This document shows positions 39,087 through 49,938 of a stretch of 64,000 bases of DNA, one piece after another (position 1 is the stretch's first letter; every line of letters starts with the position of its first letter). The stretch is from Vibrio marinisediminis (GTDB lineage Bacteria > Pseudomonadota > Gammaproteobacteria > Enterobacterales > Vibrionaceae). The DNA lies in assembly GCF_014050145.1 (NCBI RefSeq), contig NZ_JACFYF010000002.1, forward strand, positions 310,001 through 374,000, read 5' to 3'. Below the pieces are notes generated by a model that did not search any database, was not told the DNA's origin, and saw only the letters and a program-made list of their open reading frames with translations. A program made the position numbers and the translations under genes.

Positions 39087-39614
39087 TTACTTCTTTAAGC
39101 TTTTTAAAACATCAAATGGATTCGGTTTTTTCTCTTCCTCAATTTCTTCAGGAAGATCACCAAACACCATATTATTCGAGTTAACGCTACAGTCAGCGTC
39201 GTCGTGCATTGCTACTTGTGGCAATCCAAGGATGAACTCGTCTTCAACTAGTTGAATCAGGTCTAACTCACCGTACTCGTTTAGATCTACCAAATCGTAC
39301 TCTTCCGGTGCTTCCTCTTCACTCTTCTCGCTGTAGACAGGAGTATAAGTGAATTGGACATCGCACTGATGTGCGAAAACCTCATTACAACGTTGACACT
39401 CTAAATCAACTTCGACGTTAGCTTTACCAGAGATAACGACGAGTCGCTGTTCATCAAGCCCAAATGACAATGAGACTTGCGCGTCACGTTTTACGCCTTC
39501 AGTTGCTTCACTTAAACGCTTAAAAAGACTGGATTGAATGATGCCATTTATATCTAGTCGTTTTTGAGCTGTTCGCGCAGGATCAACTGTTCGCGGTATT
39601 TTTACCTTTTGCAT
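39087..39614 (-). CDS. yceD: YceD, 23S rRNA accumulation protein (DUF177)
   Basis: A 175-residue DUF177 protein. The start [19 protein letters not shown] at 39614 matches E. coli YceD; the ATG at 39623 is an alternative. The CQRC pair at about residue 73 and the C-terminal MVFGDLPEE...[12 protein letters not shown] are conserved. It is needed for normal 23S rRNA levels in E. coli and plants. It is the first gene of the block, 31 bases before rpmF. Confidence 0.93.
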   Translation of the reverse strand: MQKVKIPRTVDPARTAQKRLDINGIIQSSLFKRLSEATEGVKRDAQVSLSFGLDEQRLVVISGKANVEVDLECQRCNEVFAHQCDVQFTYTPVYSEKSEEEAPEEYDLVDLNEYGELDLIQLVEDEFILGLPQVAMHDDADCSVNSNNMVFGDLPEEIEEEKKPNPFDVLKSLKK

Positions 39615-39762
39615 AGGGCGCAAATTCTATCTTCCAAATTGTTTAGAGTCAAAGAAAAAGGGTAAAAAGTTGTACTTTTTTTCCTTTCTGCTGCGAAGGC
39701 TAGGCTAGCGACCATAACTTCGATTATGCTGCTTACCAAGCATGATTCGATTGTAAATTAAA

Positions 39763-40344
39763 ATGACAAATTACCAACTAGTTTTAGCTTCTACGTCACC
39801 TTTTAGGCAGCAATTGCTCAATAAATTAGCAATACCCTTTATAACGGCCGATCCTGAATTTGATGAAACCCCATTCGAAGCAGAGTCTCCGATGGCTTTA
39901 GTGCAAAGATTAGCGATAGGTAAAGCACAGTCTTGCCAAGTCAGTAAAGAGAGCTTAATTATCGGTAGTGATCAAGTCTGTGTCATTGATGGTCAAATCA
40001 TTGGCAAGCCGCACACTCGAGAAAAAGCCATTGAGCAGCTCATGCGCCAAAGTGGACAAAGTATTACCTTTTACACAGGGTTAGCGCTCTACAACACGGT
40101 AACAAAGAAGACAGAAAGCAAGCTTGATACCTTTGTCGTCCATTTTCGCCAACTGACACAGCAACAGATTGAATCTTACGTTGATAAAGAGCAGCCTTTT
40201 TATTGTGCAGGCAGTTTTAAAAGTGAAGGGCTTGGTATAGCGCTGTTTGAACGTCTGGAAGGTAAAGATCCAAATACACTGATTGGACTACCATTGATCG
40301 ATCTCGTTGACATGCTGAGCTCACAAGGCATGAATGTTTTATAG
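39763..40344 (+). CDS. yceF: Maf-like nucleotide pyrophosphatase YceF (m7GTP)
   Basis: A 193-residue Maf-family protein. It starts [14 protein letters not shown] and has [17 protein letters not shown] with the catalytic Asp. The Ser-Thr-Ser-Pro start and FDETP segment fit the YceF branch, which hydrolyses 7-methyl-GTP, and not the YhdE branch (dTTP/UTP). It diverges from yceD and converges with rluC, as in E. coli. Confidence 0.92.
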   Translation: MTNYQLVLASTSPFRQQLLNKLAIPFITADPEFDETPFEAESPMALVQRLAIGKAQSCQVSKESLIIGSDQVCVIDGQIIGKPHTREKAIEQLMRQSGQSITFYTGLALYNTVTKKTESKLDTFVVHFRQLTQQQIESYVDKEQPFYCAGSFKSEGLGIALFERLEGKDPNTLIGLPLIDLVDMLSSQGMNVL

Positions 40345-40360
40345 CGTATTGATATAAAAA

Positions 40361-40389
40361 CAAAAAGCGCAACCTCGATGGCTGCGCTT
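40361..40389 (-). terminator. Terminator of rluC
   Basis: Stem AAGCGCA/TGCGCTT with an 11-base loop that may pair partly inside, followed on the minus strand by TTTTTGTTTTT. It lies 20 bases after the rluC stop, in the gap to convergent yceF. Confidence 0.75.
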
Positions 40390-40409
40390 ATCTCAAACAA
40401 CAGTATAAA

Positions 40410-41354
40410 CTACTGCTTTCTCAAGCCAGACAAGGCTTTTTCCAACTTGGTACCCATTGGGGCATTAATTTCCATCCACTCTTCGGTACCAGGGTGAACA
40501 AATTTAATGTTTGCGGCATGTAGAAACAGACGATCAAGCCCTACTTTTGCCGTATAAGCATCAAAACGACGGTCACCATAACGGTCATCCCATGCAATTG
40601 GGTGACCTGTATATTGAGCATGAACACGGATTTGATGCGTTCTGCCAGTAATTGGACTGGCTTGAACTAACGTTGCTTGCGCAAACTTCTCCATCACCTT
40701 AAAACGCGTCTCTGATGGCTTACCATTTGGATTAACACGTACAATACTATTCACTTCATTTTTCAATAATGGCGCGTTTACCACTTTACAACTTGGCTTC
40801 CACTCACCCATGACCAACGCGAAATAGTATTTTTGCACTGTCTTCTCGCGAAACTGAGCTTGAAGATGACGAAGTGCTGAGCGCTTCTTAGCGACCAATA
40901 AAATACCTGACGTATCGCGGTCAATACGGTGAACCAACTCTAAAAAACGAGCTTGAGGGCGTAAGGCACGCAACGCCTCAATAGCGCCAAATTTAAGTCC
41001 ACTGCCGCCATGAACAGCAGTACCAGAAGGCTTATTTAGGATTAACATATGATCGTCTTCAAAGATGATCATATTTTCTAGTTCAGCAACCTTGCTTAAC
41101 TTGGTGCTCGGCGCAACTTCTTCCGCTTTTTCTTCCATAGTGACTGGAGGAATTCGCACAACATCACCGTCTTGCAGCTTATATTCTGCTTTGACACGTT
41201 TTTTGTTCACTCGCACCTCTCCTTTACGAAGAATGCGATAAACCATGCTTTTCGGGATACTTTTCAGATGGTTGCGTAGAAAGTTATCAATACGCTGGCC
41301 AGCCATATCTGAATCTATGTCGACAAACTGGACTTGGGTTCTAATTTCACTCAT
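40410..41354 (-). CDS. rluC: 23S rRNA pseudouridine synthase RluC
   Basis: A 314-residue RluA-family enzyme. An S4 RNA-binding domain lies at about residues 17-80 (GQRIDNFLRNHL), and the catalytic Asp is in HRIDRDTSGILL. RluC modifies uridines 955, 2504 and 2580 of 23S rRNA in E. coli. It diverges from rne, the same arrangement as in E. coli, which supports RluC over RluD. Confidence 0.93.
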   Translation of the reverse strand: MSEIRTQVQFVDIDSDMAGQRIDNFLRNHLKSIPKSMVYRILRKGEVRVNKKRVKAEYKLQDGDVVRIPPVTMEEKAEEVAPSTKLSKVAELENMIIFEDDHMLILNKPSGTAVHGGSGLKFGAIEALRALRPQARFLELVHRIDRDTSGILLVAKKRSALRHLQAQFREKTVQKYYFALVMGEWKPSCKVVNAPLLKNEVNSIVRVNPNGKPSETRFKVMEKFAQATLVQASPITGRTHQIRVHAQYTGHPIAWDDRYGDRRFDAYTAKVGLDRLFLHAANIKFVHPGTEEWMEINAPMGTKLEKALSGLRKQ

Positions 41355-41602
41355 GAGGCTATTCTATCATTCAAAACTGCGCAATTTCACATTTTCTTCG
41401 CAACAAGCGCTCAGTTTACTTGTTTTCAGCCGCGCTACGAACGCTTTTTCCTATACTCATTTATAAAAAGGATATTATCCTGAGCAAAGTTACGAAAAAA
41501 CAATACGTTAATGAGGGCGAAATCAGATAATTTATCGTTTTATTATAAAGCAGATTGCTGTGGTTAGTGGGTACTGCTATAGTTCACACCTGCAAAGATT
41601 GA

Positions 41603-41905
41603 TTTGGTTGACTTTTGTACTAACCAAACCGTCGGAGCTAAAAATGAGTAGATTGCCGATAAATAGAAAGTGCAGCACACGGCGTAAGACCTTTCGAACA
41701 TTAGCTACTTGTTGCTCTACTCGTCACCTTTCACGTTGAGTATATTCCGCCGACATCGCGGCTCACCAGCCAAAGCTTGTGAGAACTGGAGTGCCCCAGA
41801 GCATCCCTCCAGCCGGGAGGCTGCACCGTATAAACCATGGGATCTGGCGCCGTGAAAGAAAAACTTAGCAGCAAGCACACAAAAGAATGACAACGAGATT
41901 ATTAA
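41603..41905 (+). promoter_or_regulatory. rne 5' leader with stem-loops
   Basis: The 551-base gap between rluC and rne matches the place of the long rne leader that lets RNase E control its own mRNA. An inverted repeat TTTGGTT/AACCAAA (41603-41628) and GC-rich paired segments in 41750-41860 (for example CCCTCCAGCCGGGAGG) suggest stem-loops like the known rne5 element. Exact transcription start is not known. Confidence 0.55.
41644..41739 (+). CDS. Possible 31-codon upstream ORF in the rne leader
   Basis: An ATG with GGAG eight bases upstream opens a 31-codon frame (starts MSRLPINRK, rich in Arg, Thr and Cys) inside the rne leader, ending 166 bases before rne. The peptide has no recognisable family. 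It may be chance, because the same DNA probably folds as a leader stem-loop. Confidence 0.2.
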   Translation: MSRLPINRKCSTRRKTFRTLATCCSTRHLSR

Positions 41906-44900
41906 ATGAAAAGAATGCTAATCAACGCAACTCAAAAAGAGGAGTTGCGCGTTGCTTTAGTGGACGGTCAGCGCTTATTCGATTTAGATATTGAAAGCCC
42001 AGGTCACGAATCCAAAAAAGCAAATATCTACAAAGGACGTATCACTCGAATCGAACCTAGTCTTGAAGCTGCCTTCGTTGACTACGGCGCAGAAAGACAC
42101 GGTTTCCTCCCTCTAAAAGAAATTGCCCGCGAATATTTCCCTGAAGGTTACACATATCAAGGTCGTCCAAGCATTAAAGAAGTGCTAACGGAAGGTCAAG
42201 AAGTAATCGTACAAGTGGAAAAAGAAGAACGTGGCAGCAAAGGCGCTGCACTTACTACGTTCATCTCTCTTGCTGGTAGCTATCTTGTTCTTATGCCTAA
42301 TAACCCTCGTGCTGGCGGTATTTCTCGTCGTATCGAAGGTGATGAACGTACCCAGCTAAAAGCAGCACTAAGCACCCTTGAACTGCCGCAAGGCATGGGT
42401 CTTATTGTTCGTACTGCAGGTGTAGGTAAAAGTGCGGAAGAACTAGAGTGGGACTTGAACGTTCTTCTAAACCATTGGGGTGCAATCAAACAAGCGTCTG
42501 ATTCAAACCCGGCTCCTTTCCTAATTCACCAAGAAAGTAACGTCATCGTTCGTGCGATTCGTGACTACTTGCGTCGTGATATTGGCGAAATCCTAATCGA
42601 CAGCAACACGATGTACGAACGTGCTCTTGATCATATTCGTCTAGTGCGTCCTGATTTCGTCAGCCGCGTTAAGAAGTACGATGGTGAAGTGCCACTATTT
42701 AGCCACTACCAAATCGAAAGCCAAATCGAATCAGCGTTCCAACGCGAAGTTCGCTTGCCTTCTGGTGGCTCAATCGTTATCGACCCTACTGAAGCGCTTA
42801 CTTCAATCGATATCAACTCTGCTCGCGCAACTAAAGGCGGCGATATCGAAGAAACAGCACTGAATACTAACCTAGAAGCAGCCGATGAGATCGCTCGTCA
42901 GCTACGTCTACGTGACCTTGGCGGTCTAGTGGTTATCGACTTTATCGATATGACACCGATTCGCCACCAACGTGAAGTTGAAAACCGTCTGCGTGATGCT
43001 GTTCGTATGGACCGTGCTCGCGTTCAAATCGGTCGTATTTCTCGCTTCGGTCTACTTGAAATGTCGCGTCAGCGTCTAAGCCCGTCGCTAGCAGAAGCAA
43101 GCCACCATATTTGCCCTCGCTGTACTGGTACTGGCGTGATTCGTGATAACGAATCTCTAGCGCTATCCGTTCTTCGTTTAATTGAAGAAGAAGCGTTAAA
43201 AGACAATACCGCACAAGTGCTTGCTGTTGTACCGGTACCAATCGCGTCTTACCTATTGAACGAAAAACGTCGTTCAGTTAATCACATCGAACGTAATCAA
43301 GAAGTTAAGATTACAGTGGTTCCTAATTCTGATATGGAAACACCACACTTCGAAGTGGTTCGAGTACGCGAAGGTGAAGAAGTTAATTTGCTTTCTTACC
43401 TAGTACCTAAAAAGCTTGAATCGATGAAAGAAGCTGAAGGCAAAGAAGTGCCTGATGCTGAATACAAACCGAAGAAGATTGAAGAGCCTGCACTAAAAGG
43501 CTTTGCTGCTCCTGCACAATCAGCACCGGCGCCAGCTCCAGCACCTGTAGCGGCTCCTGTTGCAAAAGCCCCAACAGCAAAAGCTAAAGTGGCGGTAGAA
43601 GAAGCAAAAGAAGATCAACCAGGTCTATTCAGCCGCTTCTTCAAAGCTCTAGGTGACTTTATTTTTGGTTCTGACAAGCAAGAAGAACCGAAGAAAGAAG
43701 AAACAATTGAGCAAGAAAGACCAAATCGCAACAATCGCAATCGTCGTAACAATCGTAATGATCGCAACAACCGCGATCGTAATGACCAACGTCGCCGCAA
43801 CAATCGCGATGGTAATCGTGACGGCAACCGCGACAATACTCGTGATGACAAGCGCGACGACAAACGTAAACCTGTTGTACGTGACGACGCGAACGCTGAG
43901 CAAAAACCGGCAGAACGCAAGCAGCAGAACCGCAAACCTAAGCAAGAACAACGTCGTAATAAACGCGATGAAGTGAAACCAAGCAAGGTAGCAGAAGAAG
44001 GCTTGAAACTGGCAGCGGAAGCTCATGGCGATAAAGCCGATGTTCGCAGCGAAGAAAAAGTTGTTAAAGTAAAAGAGCGTCGTCAACGTCGTAAGCTGAA
44101 CAAGCAAATACGCGTAAAAGACCAACAAGCGAAAACTGACGTTGTTGAAGAAACATTAGTTGCACAAGCGGTTGAAACTGTCGTAGAAGCACCAATTACG
44201 GTAGAGCCAACAGTTGAAGCAACAAGCAACAACAACGATGAGCAAGAAGGTAAACAACGCCGTAACCGTCGTTCACCACGTCACCTTCGTGCAAGTGGTC
44301 AACGTCGTCGTCGCGGTCGTGATCGTCGCCCTAACCCATTCCGCCTACGTAAAGGTGGTGTTGCCTCTCCAGAGATGGCTATGGGTAAAGTGATGCCTCG
44401 CTACGACTTGGCACAACCGACTCACCAACCTAAACCAGTAACAGAGCCAAAAATTGAACAGCATGTTGAACAGCCAATCGCTGAAGCAACAAATGTACTA
44501 GGTGGCTACGCTTTCCCTGAGATGGCAATGGGTAAAGTTATTATCCGTCGCGAAGCGCCTGTTGTTGTAGAACCAGAGGTTGTCGTTGAAGCTCCAGCTG
44601 TTGAAGTTGCTGAACAAGCTACCCCAGTAGTTGAAACGGTTGAAACACCAGTTGAAGTGGCTGAGCCAGTTGTTGAAACCATTACTGAAGAAGTCGTCGT
44701 AGAAGAGACGGTTGAACCTGTAGTTGTTGAAGCGAAAGTTGAGCAACCGGTACAAGCTGCTACTGAACCAGCGGTGCAAACACTGAAGGCTCATGCGAGT
44801 GCGCCAATGGCTAAAGCACCAGGTACGCAAGAACTAAAAGAAATCACTATCAATGCTGCTCCTATGCGCGCTGAACGTTACCAAGCTAAAGGTGCTGGTA

Positions 44901-44956
44901 GCCAAGTCGCAACAAGTAAAGCAGGCGCAGGAATGACGAAACCATCAGGTTTCTAA
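41906..44956 (+). CDS. rne: Ribonuclease E
   Basis: A 1016-residue RNase E. The N-terminal catalytic half has the S1 domain (about 37-120), the catalytic acidic residues in [15 protein letters not shown] and VVIDFIDM and the zinc-link CPRC at about residues 404-407. After it, [14 protein letters not shown] (about 573-586) is the amphipathic membrane anchor. The C-terminal half is an arginine-rich RNA-binding scaffold with many RNN/RDD repeats, then a valine-glutamate-rich region and the end [10 protein letters not shown]. The short motif EMAMGKV occurs twice (about 823 and 872). It is the core of the RNA degradosome and starts mRNA decay. Confidence 0.96.
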   Translation: MKRMLINATQKEELRVALVDGQRLFDLDIESPGHESKKANIYKGRITRIEPSLEAAFVDYGAERHGFLPLKEIAREYFPEGYTYQGRPSIKEVLTEGQEVIVQVEKEERGSKGAALTTFISLAGSYLVLMPNNPRAGGISRRIEGDERTQLKAALSTLELPQGMGLIVRTAGVGKSAEELEWDLNVLLNHWGAIKQASDSNPAPFLIHQESNVIVRAIRDYLRRDIGEILIDSNTMYERALDHIRLVRPDFVSRVKKYDGEVPLFSHYQIESQIESAFQREVRLPSGGSIVIDPTEALTSIDINSARATKGGDIEETALNTNLEAADEIARQLRLRDLGGLVVIDFIDMTPIRHQREVENRLRDAVRMDRARVQIGRISRFGLLEMSRQRLSPSLAEASHHICPRCTGTGVIRDNESLALSVLRLIEEEALKDNTAQVLAVVPVPIASYLLNEKRRSVNHIERNQEVKITVVPNSDMETPHFEVVRVREGEEVNLLSYLVPKKLESMKEAEGKEVPDAEYKPKKIEEPALKGFAAPAQSAPAPAPAPVAAPVAKAPTAKAKVAVEEAKEDQPGLFSRFFKALGDFIFGSDKQEEPKKEETIEQERPNRNNRNRRNNRNDRNNRDRNDQRRRNNRDGNRDGNRDNTRDDKRDDKRKPVVRDDANAEQKPAERKQQNRKPKQEQRRNKRDEVKPSKVAEEGLKLAAEAHGDKADVRSEEKVVKVKERRQRRKLNKQIRVKDQQAKTDVVEETLVAQAVETVVEAPITVEPTVEATSNNNDEQEGKQRRNRRSPRHLRASGQRRRRGRDRRPNPFRLRKGGVASPEMAMGKVMPRYDLAQPTHQPKPVTEPKIEQHVEQPIAEATNVLGGYAFPEMAMGKVIIRREAPVVVEPEVVVEAPAVEVAEQATPVVETVETPVEVAEPVVETITEEVVVEETVEPVVVEAKVEQPVQAATEPAVQTLKAHASAPMAKAPGTQELKEITINAAPMRAERYQAKGAGSQVATSKAGAGMTKPSGF

Positions 44957-44973
44957 TATTCCAGCCAACTCTT

Positions 44974-45004
44974 AAAGGCTGCTAGTAATAGCAGCCTTTT
45001 CTTT
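44974..45004 (+). terminator. Terminator of rne
   Basis: Stem GGCTGCTA/TAGCAGCC with loop GTAA, extended by A-T pairs, followed by TTTTCTTT, 20 bases after the rne stop. Confidence 0.87.
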
Positions 45005-45219
45005 ATCTATCCGCGCAGCTCTAACTCCTAACTATATATTTTTTATATCGGTTAACATCTGGTTCATTCTTGAACTTAATCACAGTTTTAGGTAGCATGC
45101 GCCGACTCGAACTGAATTAATGACTTCGTCACTTTGCTCTTTTATATTTCATTTTGCTCCAGTGACCACTCAATATTAAATTCAGAATAGTTTTAAACAC
45201 TTAGCCTAACTGAGCAAAT

Positions 45220-46779
45220 ATGTTTGAATTTCCACAATTTTCGAAACACTCCGTAAAAAACGACGTGTTGTCCGGTCTAACCGTAGCACTCGCGCTTGTT
45301 CCTGAAGCCGTAGCATTCGCATTCGTAGCCGGTGTTGACCCTATGGTTGGTCTATACGCAGCATTCATCGTTGGCCTTATCACTTCTATCTTCGGCGGTC
45401 GCCCTGGTATGATCTCTGGTGCTACTGGTGCGATGGCAGTTGTCATGGTGAGCCTTGTTGCAACACACGGTGTTCAATACCTATTCGCTGCGATTTTGCT
45501 GGCTGGTATCCTACAGATAACGGCTGGTCTGTTTAAGCTGGGTAAGTTTATTCGAATGGTCCCACACCCAGTAATGATTGGCTTTGTAAATGGCTTGGCG
45601 ATTGTTATTTTCCTAGCTCAGCTTGGTCAGTTTAAAGGACCCGATCTTAGCGGTGTATTAACTTGGTTACCAAGCGATCAGCTATTCCTAATGCTTGGTT
45701 TAGTCGCGCTAACCATGGCAATCATCCACTTCTTACCTAAGTTCACAACCGCGATACCATCATCTTTGGTTGCTATCGTAACGGTTACTGCTCTTGTGGT
45801 TGGCTTAGACCTAGAAACGCGTACAGTTGTTGACTTCCTAAGAACAATGTCTGGTGATGAAGCAGCAACACTTGCTGGTACTTTACCAACATTCTCTATC
45901 CCTGAAGTACCGTTTACGCTTGAAACTCTACAGATCATTTTGCCATACGCTATTATCCTTGCGGCAATCGGCTTGATTGAGTCTCTACTAACACTGACAG
46001 TACTTGACGAAATGACCAACTCGCGTGGTCAATCTAACCGTGAATGTATGGGTCAAGGTCTGGCTAACATCACTTGTTCCGTCTTCGGTGCAATGGGTGG
46101 TTGTGCAATGATTGGTCAATCAATGATCAACATAAACTCAGGTGGTCGTGGTCGTCTATCCGGTATTGTTGCCGCAATCATGCTACTCGTCTTTATTCTT
46201 TTCGCATCGTCGCTGATTGAAATGATCCCACTAGCAGCGCTAGTTGGTGTAATGTTCATGGTTGTAATTGGCACGTTCGAGTGGGCAACATTCAAACTCG
46301 CTCGCCGTGTACCTAAGAAAGATTTCTTTGTTATTGTTCTCGTAACCATCGTAACTGTTCTGACCGATCTTGCGGTCGCGGTAGCCGTTGGTGTGATTGC
46401 ATCTGCACTGATGTTTGCTTGGGACCACGCTAAGCACATCTACGCATCAAGCAAAATCAATGAAGAAGGTTCAAAGGTATACCACGTACATGGTCCTATC
46501 TTCTTCGGTAGTGCAGCAAACTTCCTTGAGTTGTTTAACCCGAAAGAAGATCCGAGTGACGTTATTGTCGACTTCGCCAACTCTCGTGTGACTGACCACT
46601 CAGCCATCGAAGCGATTGAGACATTAGCAGAGCGCTATACTGCTGTCGGTAAAACTCTGCATCTGCGCCATTTGAGCCAAGATTGCCGAGCGCTACTCGT
46701 AAAAGCGGGCAGCCTAGTAGAGATTAACGTCAAAGAAGACCCGAGCTACAAGGTCGCTACCGATGTTCTAGCTGGCTAA
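45220..46779 (+). CDS. SulP-family anion transporter with STAS domain
   Basis: A 519-residue SulP protein. The membrane part (about residues 15-405) carries [23 protein letters not shown], the SulP signature in the first helix, and the later [16 protein letters not shown] segment. A C-terminal STAS domain (about 420-510) follows, with an anchor strand [13 protein letters not shown]. The substrate could be sulfate, bicarbonate or a dicarboxylate; sequence alone does not say. The ribosome binding site is weak. It is a single-gene unit. Confidence 0.9.
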   Translation: MFEFPQFSKHSVKNDVLSGLTVALALVPEAVAFAFVAGVDPMVGLYAAFIVGLITSIFGGRPGMISGATGAMAVVMVSLVATHGVQYLFAAILLAGILQITAGLFKLGKFIRMVPHPVMIGFVNGLAIVIFLAQLGQFKGPDLSGVLTWLPSDQLFLMLGLVALTMAIIHFLPKFTTAIPSSLVAIVTVTALVVGLDLETRTVVDFLRTMSGDEAATLAGTLPTFSIPEVPFTLETLQIILPYAIILAAIGLIESLLTLTVLDEMTNSRGQSNRECMGQGLANITCSVFGAMGGCAMIGQSMININSGGRGRLSGIVAAIMLLVFILFASSLIEMIPLAALVGVMFMVVIGTFEWATFKLARRVPKKDFFVIVLVTIVTVLTDLAVAVAVGVIASALMFAWDHAKHIYASSKINEEGSKVYHVHGPIFFGSAANFLELFNPKEDPSDVIVDFANSRVTDHSAIEAIETLAERYTAVGKTLHLRHLSQDCRALLVKAGSLVEINVKEDPSYKVATDVLAG

Positions 46780-46801
46780 ATCTCTCATTGAAAATTCTTT
46801 C

Positions 46802-46830
46802 AAAAAGCTTCCTTCGGGAAGCTTTTTTTT
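46802..46830 (+). terminator. Terminator of the SulP gene
   Basis: An 11-pair stem AAAAAGCTTCC/GGAAGCTTTTT closing a TTCG loop (C-TTCG-G), followed by further T residues. Confidence 0.9.
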
Positions 46831-46896
46831 CCCCACAAACGCACTCATTACCACCTATCTCAGAGAGACAACGTTTACAGCTCATTTGTCAGGCAC

Positions 46897-46924
46897 AAAA
46901 AAACCAGTGAACAGTCACTGGTTT
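46897..46924 (-). terminator. Terminator of the RhlE-like gene
   Basis: A ten-pair perfect stem AAACCAGTGA/TCACTGGTTT with loop ACAG; seven T residues follow on the minus strand, 40 bases after the helicase stop. Confidence 0.87.
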
Positions 46925-46963
46925 TTAGTTTTAACTCAATATTGTTTTAGCCGTACTATTCTA

Positions 46964-48442
46964 TTAACCACGGTTTGCATTAGCGGGACGAGGCTTGCGA
47001 TTTTGCTGTGGCTTACCCGCTGTCGCCGGTTTATTGTTACTACGAGTACGATTGGCATTGTTTCCGCCGTTACTACCCGACTTCGCGTTTGGCTTATTCT
47101 GTCCATTACCTTTTGGTTTATCACCTTGAGGCTTTTTCGCGTCGTCATTTCGCGGACCAAAATGACGTTTATTTTTGCCAGCAGGTTTATGACCACGAGC
47201 ATTATCACCAGAGCGCTGACCATCAGCATGTTCCGTTCTTGGCTTCTTCGGTTTTTTAGGCTTCTTGGCTTTAATTGGACGAGTATCCAATACCGATTCT
47301 GGTAGTGTATTTGTCGGTTTGAAACCTTCTAGCTCAAGGCGAGGTAACACAGTTTGGATCAAACGTTCAATACCAAACAGCTCCGCAGCTTCATCAGCAC
47401 ATACTAGCGAAATAGCTTTACCAACTTCACCTGCACGACCAGTACGACCGATACGGTGTACATAGTCTTCTGATACGTGTGGAATTTCGAAGTTCACCAC
47501 CTGAGGTAACTGAGGGATATCAATACCACGAGCTGCAATATCCGTCGCAACCAAGACACGAACCTGACCCGATTTAAAGTCAGCTAATGCTTTAGTACGA
47601 GCCCCTTGGCTCTTGTTACCGTGAATTGGTGCAGCGGTAATGCCTTCATTATTTAGATAGAAGGCAAGACGGTTAGCACCGTGCTTAGTACGGCTAAATA
47701 CCAGCACTTGACGCCAATCACCATCTTTAATCAACTTAACCAGCATCGGCGCTTTTTGGCGCTTATCTGCTGGGTAAATGAATTGCTCGATGGTCGTCGC
47801 AGTTGAGTTTGCAGTGCTGACTGAAATCTCAACTGGATTGTTCACTAGCCCTTTCGCTAACTCACGAATTTCATTAGAAAACGTCGCAGAAAATAGTAGG
47901 TTCTGACGATTTTTTGGCAGCAAGTCTAGAATTTTGCGGATATCACGAATAAAGCCCATATCAAGCATACGGTCAGCTTCATCTAGAACCAAAACTTCAA
48001 GCTGAGAAAACTTCACCGCATTTTGGTTGTAAAGATCCATTAGGCGACCCGGTGTTGCCACCAGCACATCTACGCCTCGGCTTAGCTTAACCATTTGTGG
48101 GTTAATTTTAACGCCACCAAAAACCACTGCAGAATTCAACTTAAGGTAACGGCTATAGTTGTGCACGTTTTCATGAACTTGAGCCGCAAGTTCACGAGTT
48201 GGAGTTAGAATCAAAGCACGAACATGGTTGTTCTTCACTCGAGGACCGTTACTTAGACGCTCAAGGATCGGCAAGGTAAAGCCCGCAGTTTTACCTGTGC
48301 CCGTCTGGGCTGCTGCCATAACATCCTGCCCTTCAAGTATCGCAGGGATAGCCTTTGCTTGGATTGGCGAAGGTGTATCGTAGCCTTGTTCTTGAACAGC
48401 TTTAAGGATCGGAGCAGAAAGAGCGAGCGAGGTAAAACCCAT
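46964..48442 (-). CDS. DEAD-box RNA helicase, RhlE-like
   Basis: A 492-residue DEAD-box helicase. The Q motif, AAQTGTGKT (motif I), DEADRMLD (motif II), SAT (motif III) and [10 protein letters not shown] (motif VI) are all present in the first 370 residues. The C-terminal 110 residues are a low-complexity tail rich in Lys, Pro, Asn, Gly and Arg (KPKKPKKPR, then [16 protein letters not shown]), typical of RhlE and probably RNA-binding. RhlE acts in ribosome assembly and RNA decay. It could also be another helicase of that group, so no symbol is given. Confidence 0.9.
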   Translation of the reverse strand: MGFTSLALSAPILKAVQEQGYDTPSPIQAKAIPAILEGQDVMAAAQTGTGKTAGFTLPILERLSNGPRVKNNHVRALILTPTRELAAQVHENVHNYSRYLKLNSAVVFGGVKINPQMVKLSRGVDVLVATPGRLMDLYNQNAVKFSQLEVLVLDEADRMLDMGFIRDIRKILDLLPKNRQNLLFSATFSNEIRELAKGLVNNPVEISVSTANSTATTIEQFIYPADKRQKAPMLVKLIKDGDWRQVLVFSRTKHGANRLAFYLNNEGITAAPIHGNKSQGARTKALADFKSGQVRVLVATDIAARGIDIPQLPQVVNFEIPHVSEDYVHRIGRTGRAGEVGKAISLVCADEAAELFGIERLIQTVLPRLELEGFKPTNTLPESVLDTRPIKAKKPKKPKKPRTEHADGQRSGDNARGHKPAGKNKRHFGPRNDDAKKPQGDKPKGNGQNKPNAKSGSNGGNNANRTRSNNKPATAGKPQQNRKPRPANANRG

Positions 48443-48695
48443 ATATTAGATTCTCAATAAGTAGTGGTTCATGCCGAGCCCTTTCAATAATTTGGCTCGG
48501 ATAGAAAAGTGCGACATTCTGAGGCTTTTGCCTAACTGTAGCAACAAATCAATGACGGTAAGATGCGAAAAGTATTCGCTAATGAAGCTAGCAAAATAAC
48601 AAAGTGGGCTAAGCCACTATTATTTCTCTATTTTCTGATTTTTCAGCCACCAGCAAAGCTTTAGCATCCGTAAATTTTTGCTGGCTAAAATACAA

Positions 48696-48717
48696 AGGCT
48701 GGGTCATTCCCCAGCCT
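48696..48717 (-). terminator. Stem-loop after rnd
   Basis: An eight-pair stem AGGCTGGG/CCCAGCCT with a six-base loop, then TTGTATTTT on the minus strand. It lies about 30 bases after the rnd stop. The rest of the 306-base gap up to the helicase gene is AT-rich and holds no gene I can support; it must contain the helicase promoter. Confidence 0.65.
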
Positions 48718-48748
48718 CCTTATTTCTATATATTATTGCCAAATAGTG

Positions 48749-49867
48749 TTACTTAATATGCTTGTTTAACTTTTCACCCAGCAATTCAAGGCGCCAGCCT
48801 TGCATTACATCAGGTAGTTTGTCTTGGTCGCGCTGACGCTTCCATACCCAACTAATGATGCTATTGAGTTGCTTTTTAGAGGCAAGGAACTCCGTAGCTA
48901 AGCCACTGCTGTCGGATGCTTTTTTCACCTCATCTTTCAGCACTTTAAACAATTGCTTGTAACCCGGCTTATCCATCAAACGTTCGATTGTTTCTGGATA
49001 TTGATCCACAGGTGTTGCTTTCGCCGCTTTGACCAATGAGATAATGCGAGCGCTATGACGCTGGGCAGAGCGAGGGTCGACACCCTCTTGCTCCATTTGA
49101 TGGCGGTTTTGAATACCCAATCGAGCAACGGTTAACAAGTCGTTCTCTTTAAAAACAAAGTTCAAGGCGAGATCACGACGAACCGCTTCTTTATAACGCC
49201 AAGTTGCCAATGGTTTCAATATTGCCAACGCTTTCGGTCTTAACTGCCATGCGCCTTTAATTTCCAAGTAGGCATTGTCAGCATCAACGGTTTTAATACG
49301 TTTTGACGCAATCAGAGCGCACTCTTGTTGAGCCGCTTGCCACCAACCGGCTTGTTCTACTTGTGCCAGTAACTTTTCGTAGAGCGGCTTGAGGTAGTAT
49401 ACGTCAGCGGCAGCATAATCAAGCTGCTTCTGAGTTAATGGGCGTGCCATCCAATCGGTGCGTGATTCACTCTTATCGAGTGCCACACCTAAGTTAGCTT
49501 CAACAAGAGCAGCAAAGCCTGTCGATAAACCGTTACCTAAAAATGCTGCCATGATTTGCGTATCAACCATAGGTTGAGGCAAACAGCCAAAGCTATTAAA
49601 GAACACTTCCAAATCTTCACCGCAAGCATGCAGTACCTTCATCACTGACGTATCTTTGAGTAGCTCAACAAATGCCGTCATGTCGTCGATTTCAAGCGGA
49701 TCAATCAAAGACAGAGTCTCACCGTCAAACAACTGAATCAAACCCAGTTGTGGGTAAAAGGTGCGCGTGCGAACAAACTCAGTGTCGAGCATCACAGCAT
49801 CAACATTTCGAGCTTTTTGACAAACGGTGGCTAGCTCTGCGCTTTGGGTAATAATTTGATAGTTCAC
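48749..49867 (-). CDS. rnd: Ribonuclease D
   Basis: A 372-residue 3'-5' exonuclease. DEDD-type acidic residues are seen in LDTEFVR (about residues 27-33), HACGEDLEVF and YAAADVYYL, the last giving the DEDDy Tyr. Two C-terminal HRDC domains follow, with a typical WR...A...DL start. It trims tRNA and other small RNA 3' ends. It lies downstream of fadD on the same strand, as in E. coli, but with a terminator between them. Confidence 0.93.
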   Translation of the reverse strand: MNYQIITQSAELATVCQKARNVDAVMLDTEFVRTRTFYPQLGLIQLFDGETLSLIDPLEIDDMTAFVELLKDTSVMKVLHACGEDLEVFFNSFGCLPQPMVDTQIMAAFLGNGLSTGFAALVEANLGVALDKSESRTDWMARPLTQKQLDYAAADVYYLKPLYEKLLAQVEQAGWWQAAQQECALIASKRIKTVDADNAYLEIKGAWQLRPKALAILKPLATWRYKEAVRRDLALNFVFKENDLLTVARLGIQNRHQMEQEGVDPRSAQRHSARIISLVKAAKATPVDQYPETIERLMDKPGYKQLFKVLKDEVKKASDSSGLATEFLASKKQLNSIISWVWKRQRDQDKLPDVMQGWRLELLGEKLNKHIK

Positions 49868-49884
49868 TTAATTCTCGCATTAAA

Positions 49885-49909
49885 AATGCCGGCATGGTTA
49901 GCCGGCATT
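49885..49909 (-). terminator. Terminator between fadD and rnd
   Basis: A nine-pair perfect stem AATGCCGGC/GCCGGCATT with a seven-base loop, followed on the minus strand by TTTTTAAT, 30 bases after the fadD stop. Confidence 0.85.
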
Positions 49910-49938
49910 CTATCACTAATCAACTTGCACTGCTTGGC

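Noticed and set aside
43615-44128. Long minus-strand frames inside rne
   Set aside because: They come from the repetitive Arg/Asn/Asp codons of the RNase E scaffold and translate to low-complexity, hydrophobic or Arg/Leu-rich strings without start signals.
46886-47305. 139-codon plus-strand frame opposite the helicase tail
   Set aside because: Shadow of the low-complexity RhlE tail; covers the helicase terminator and has no ribosome binding site.
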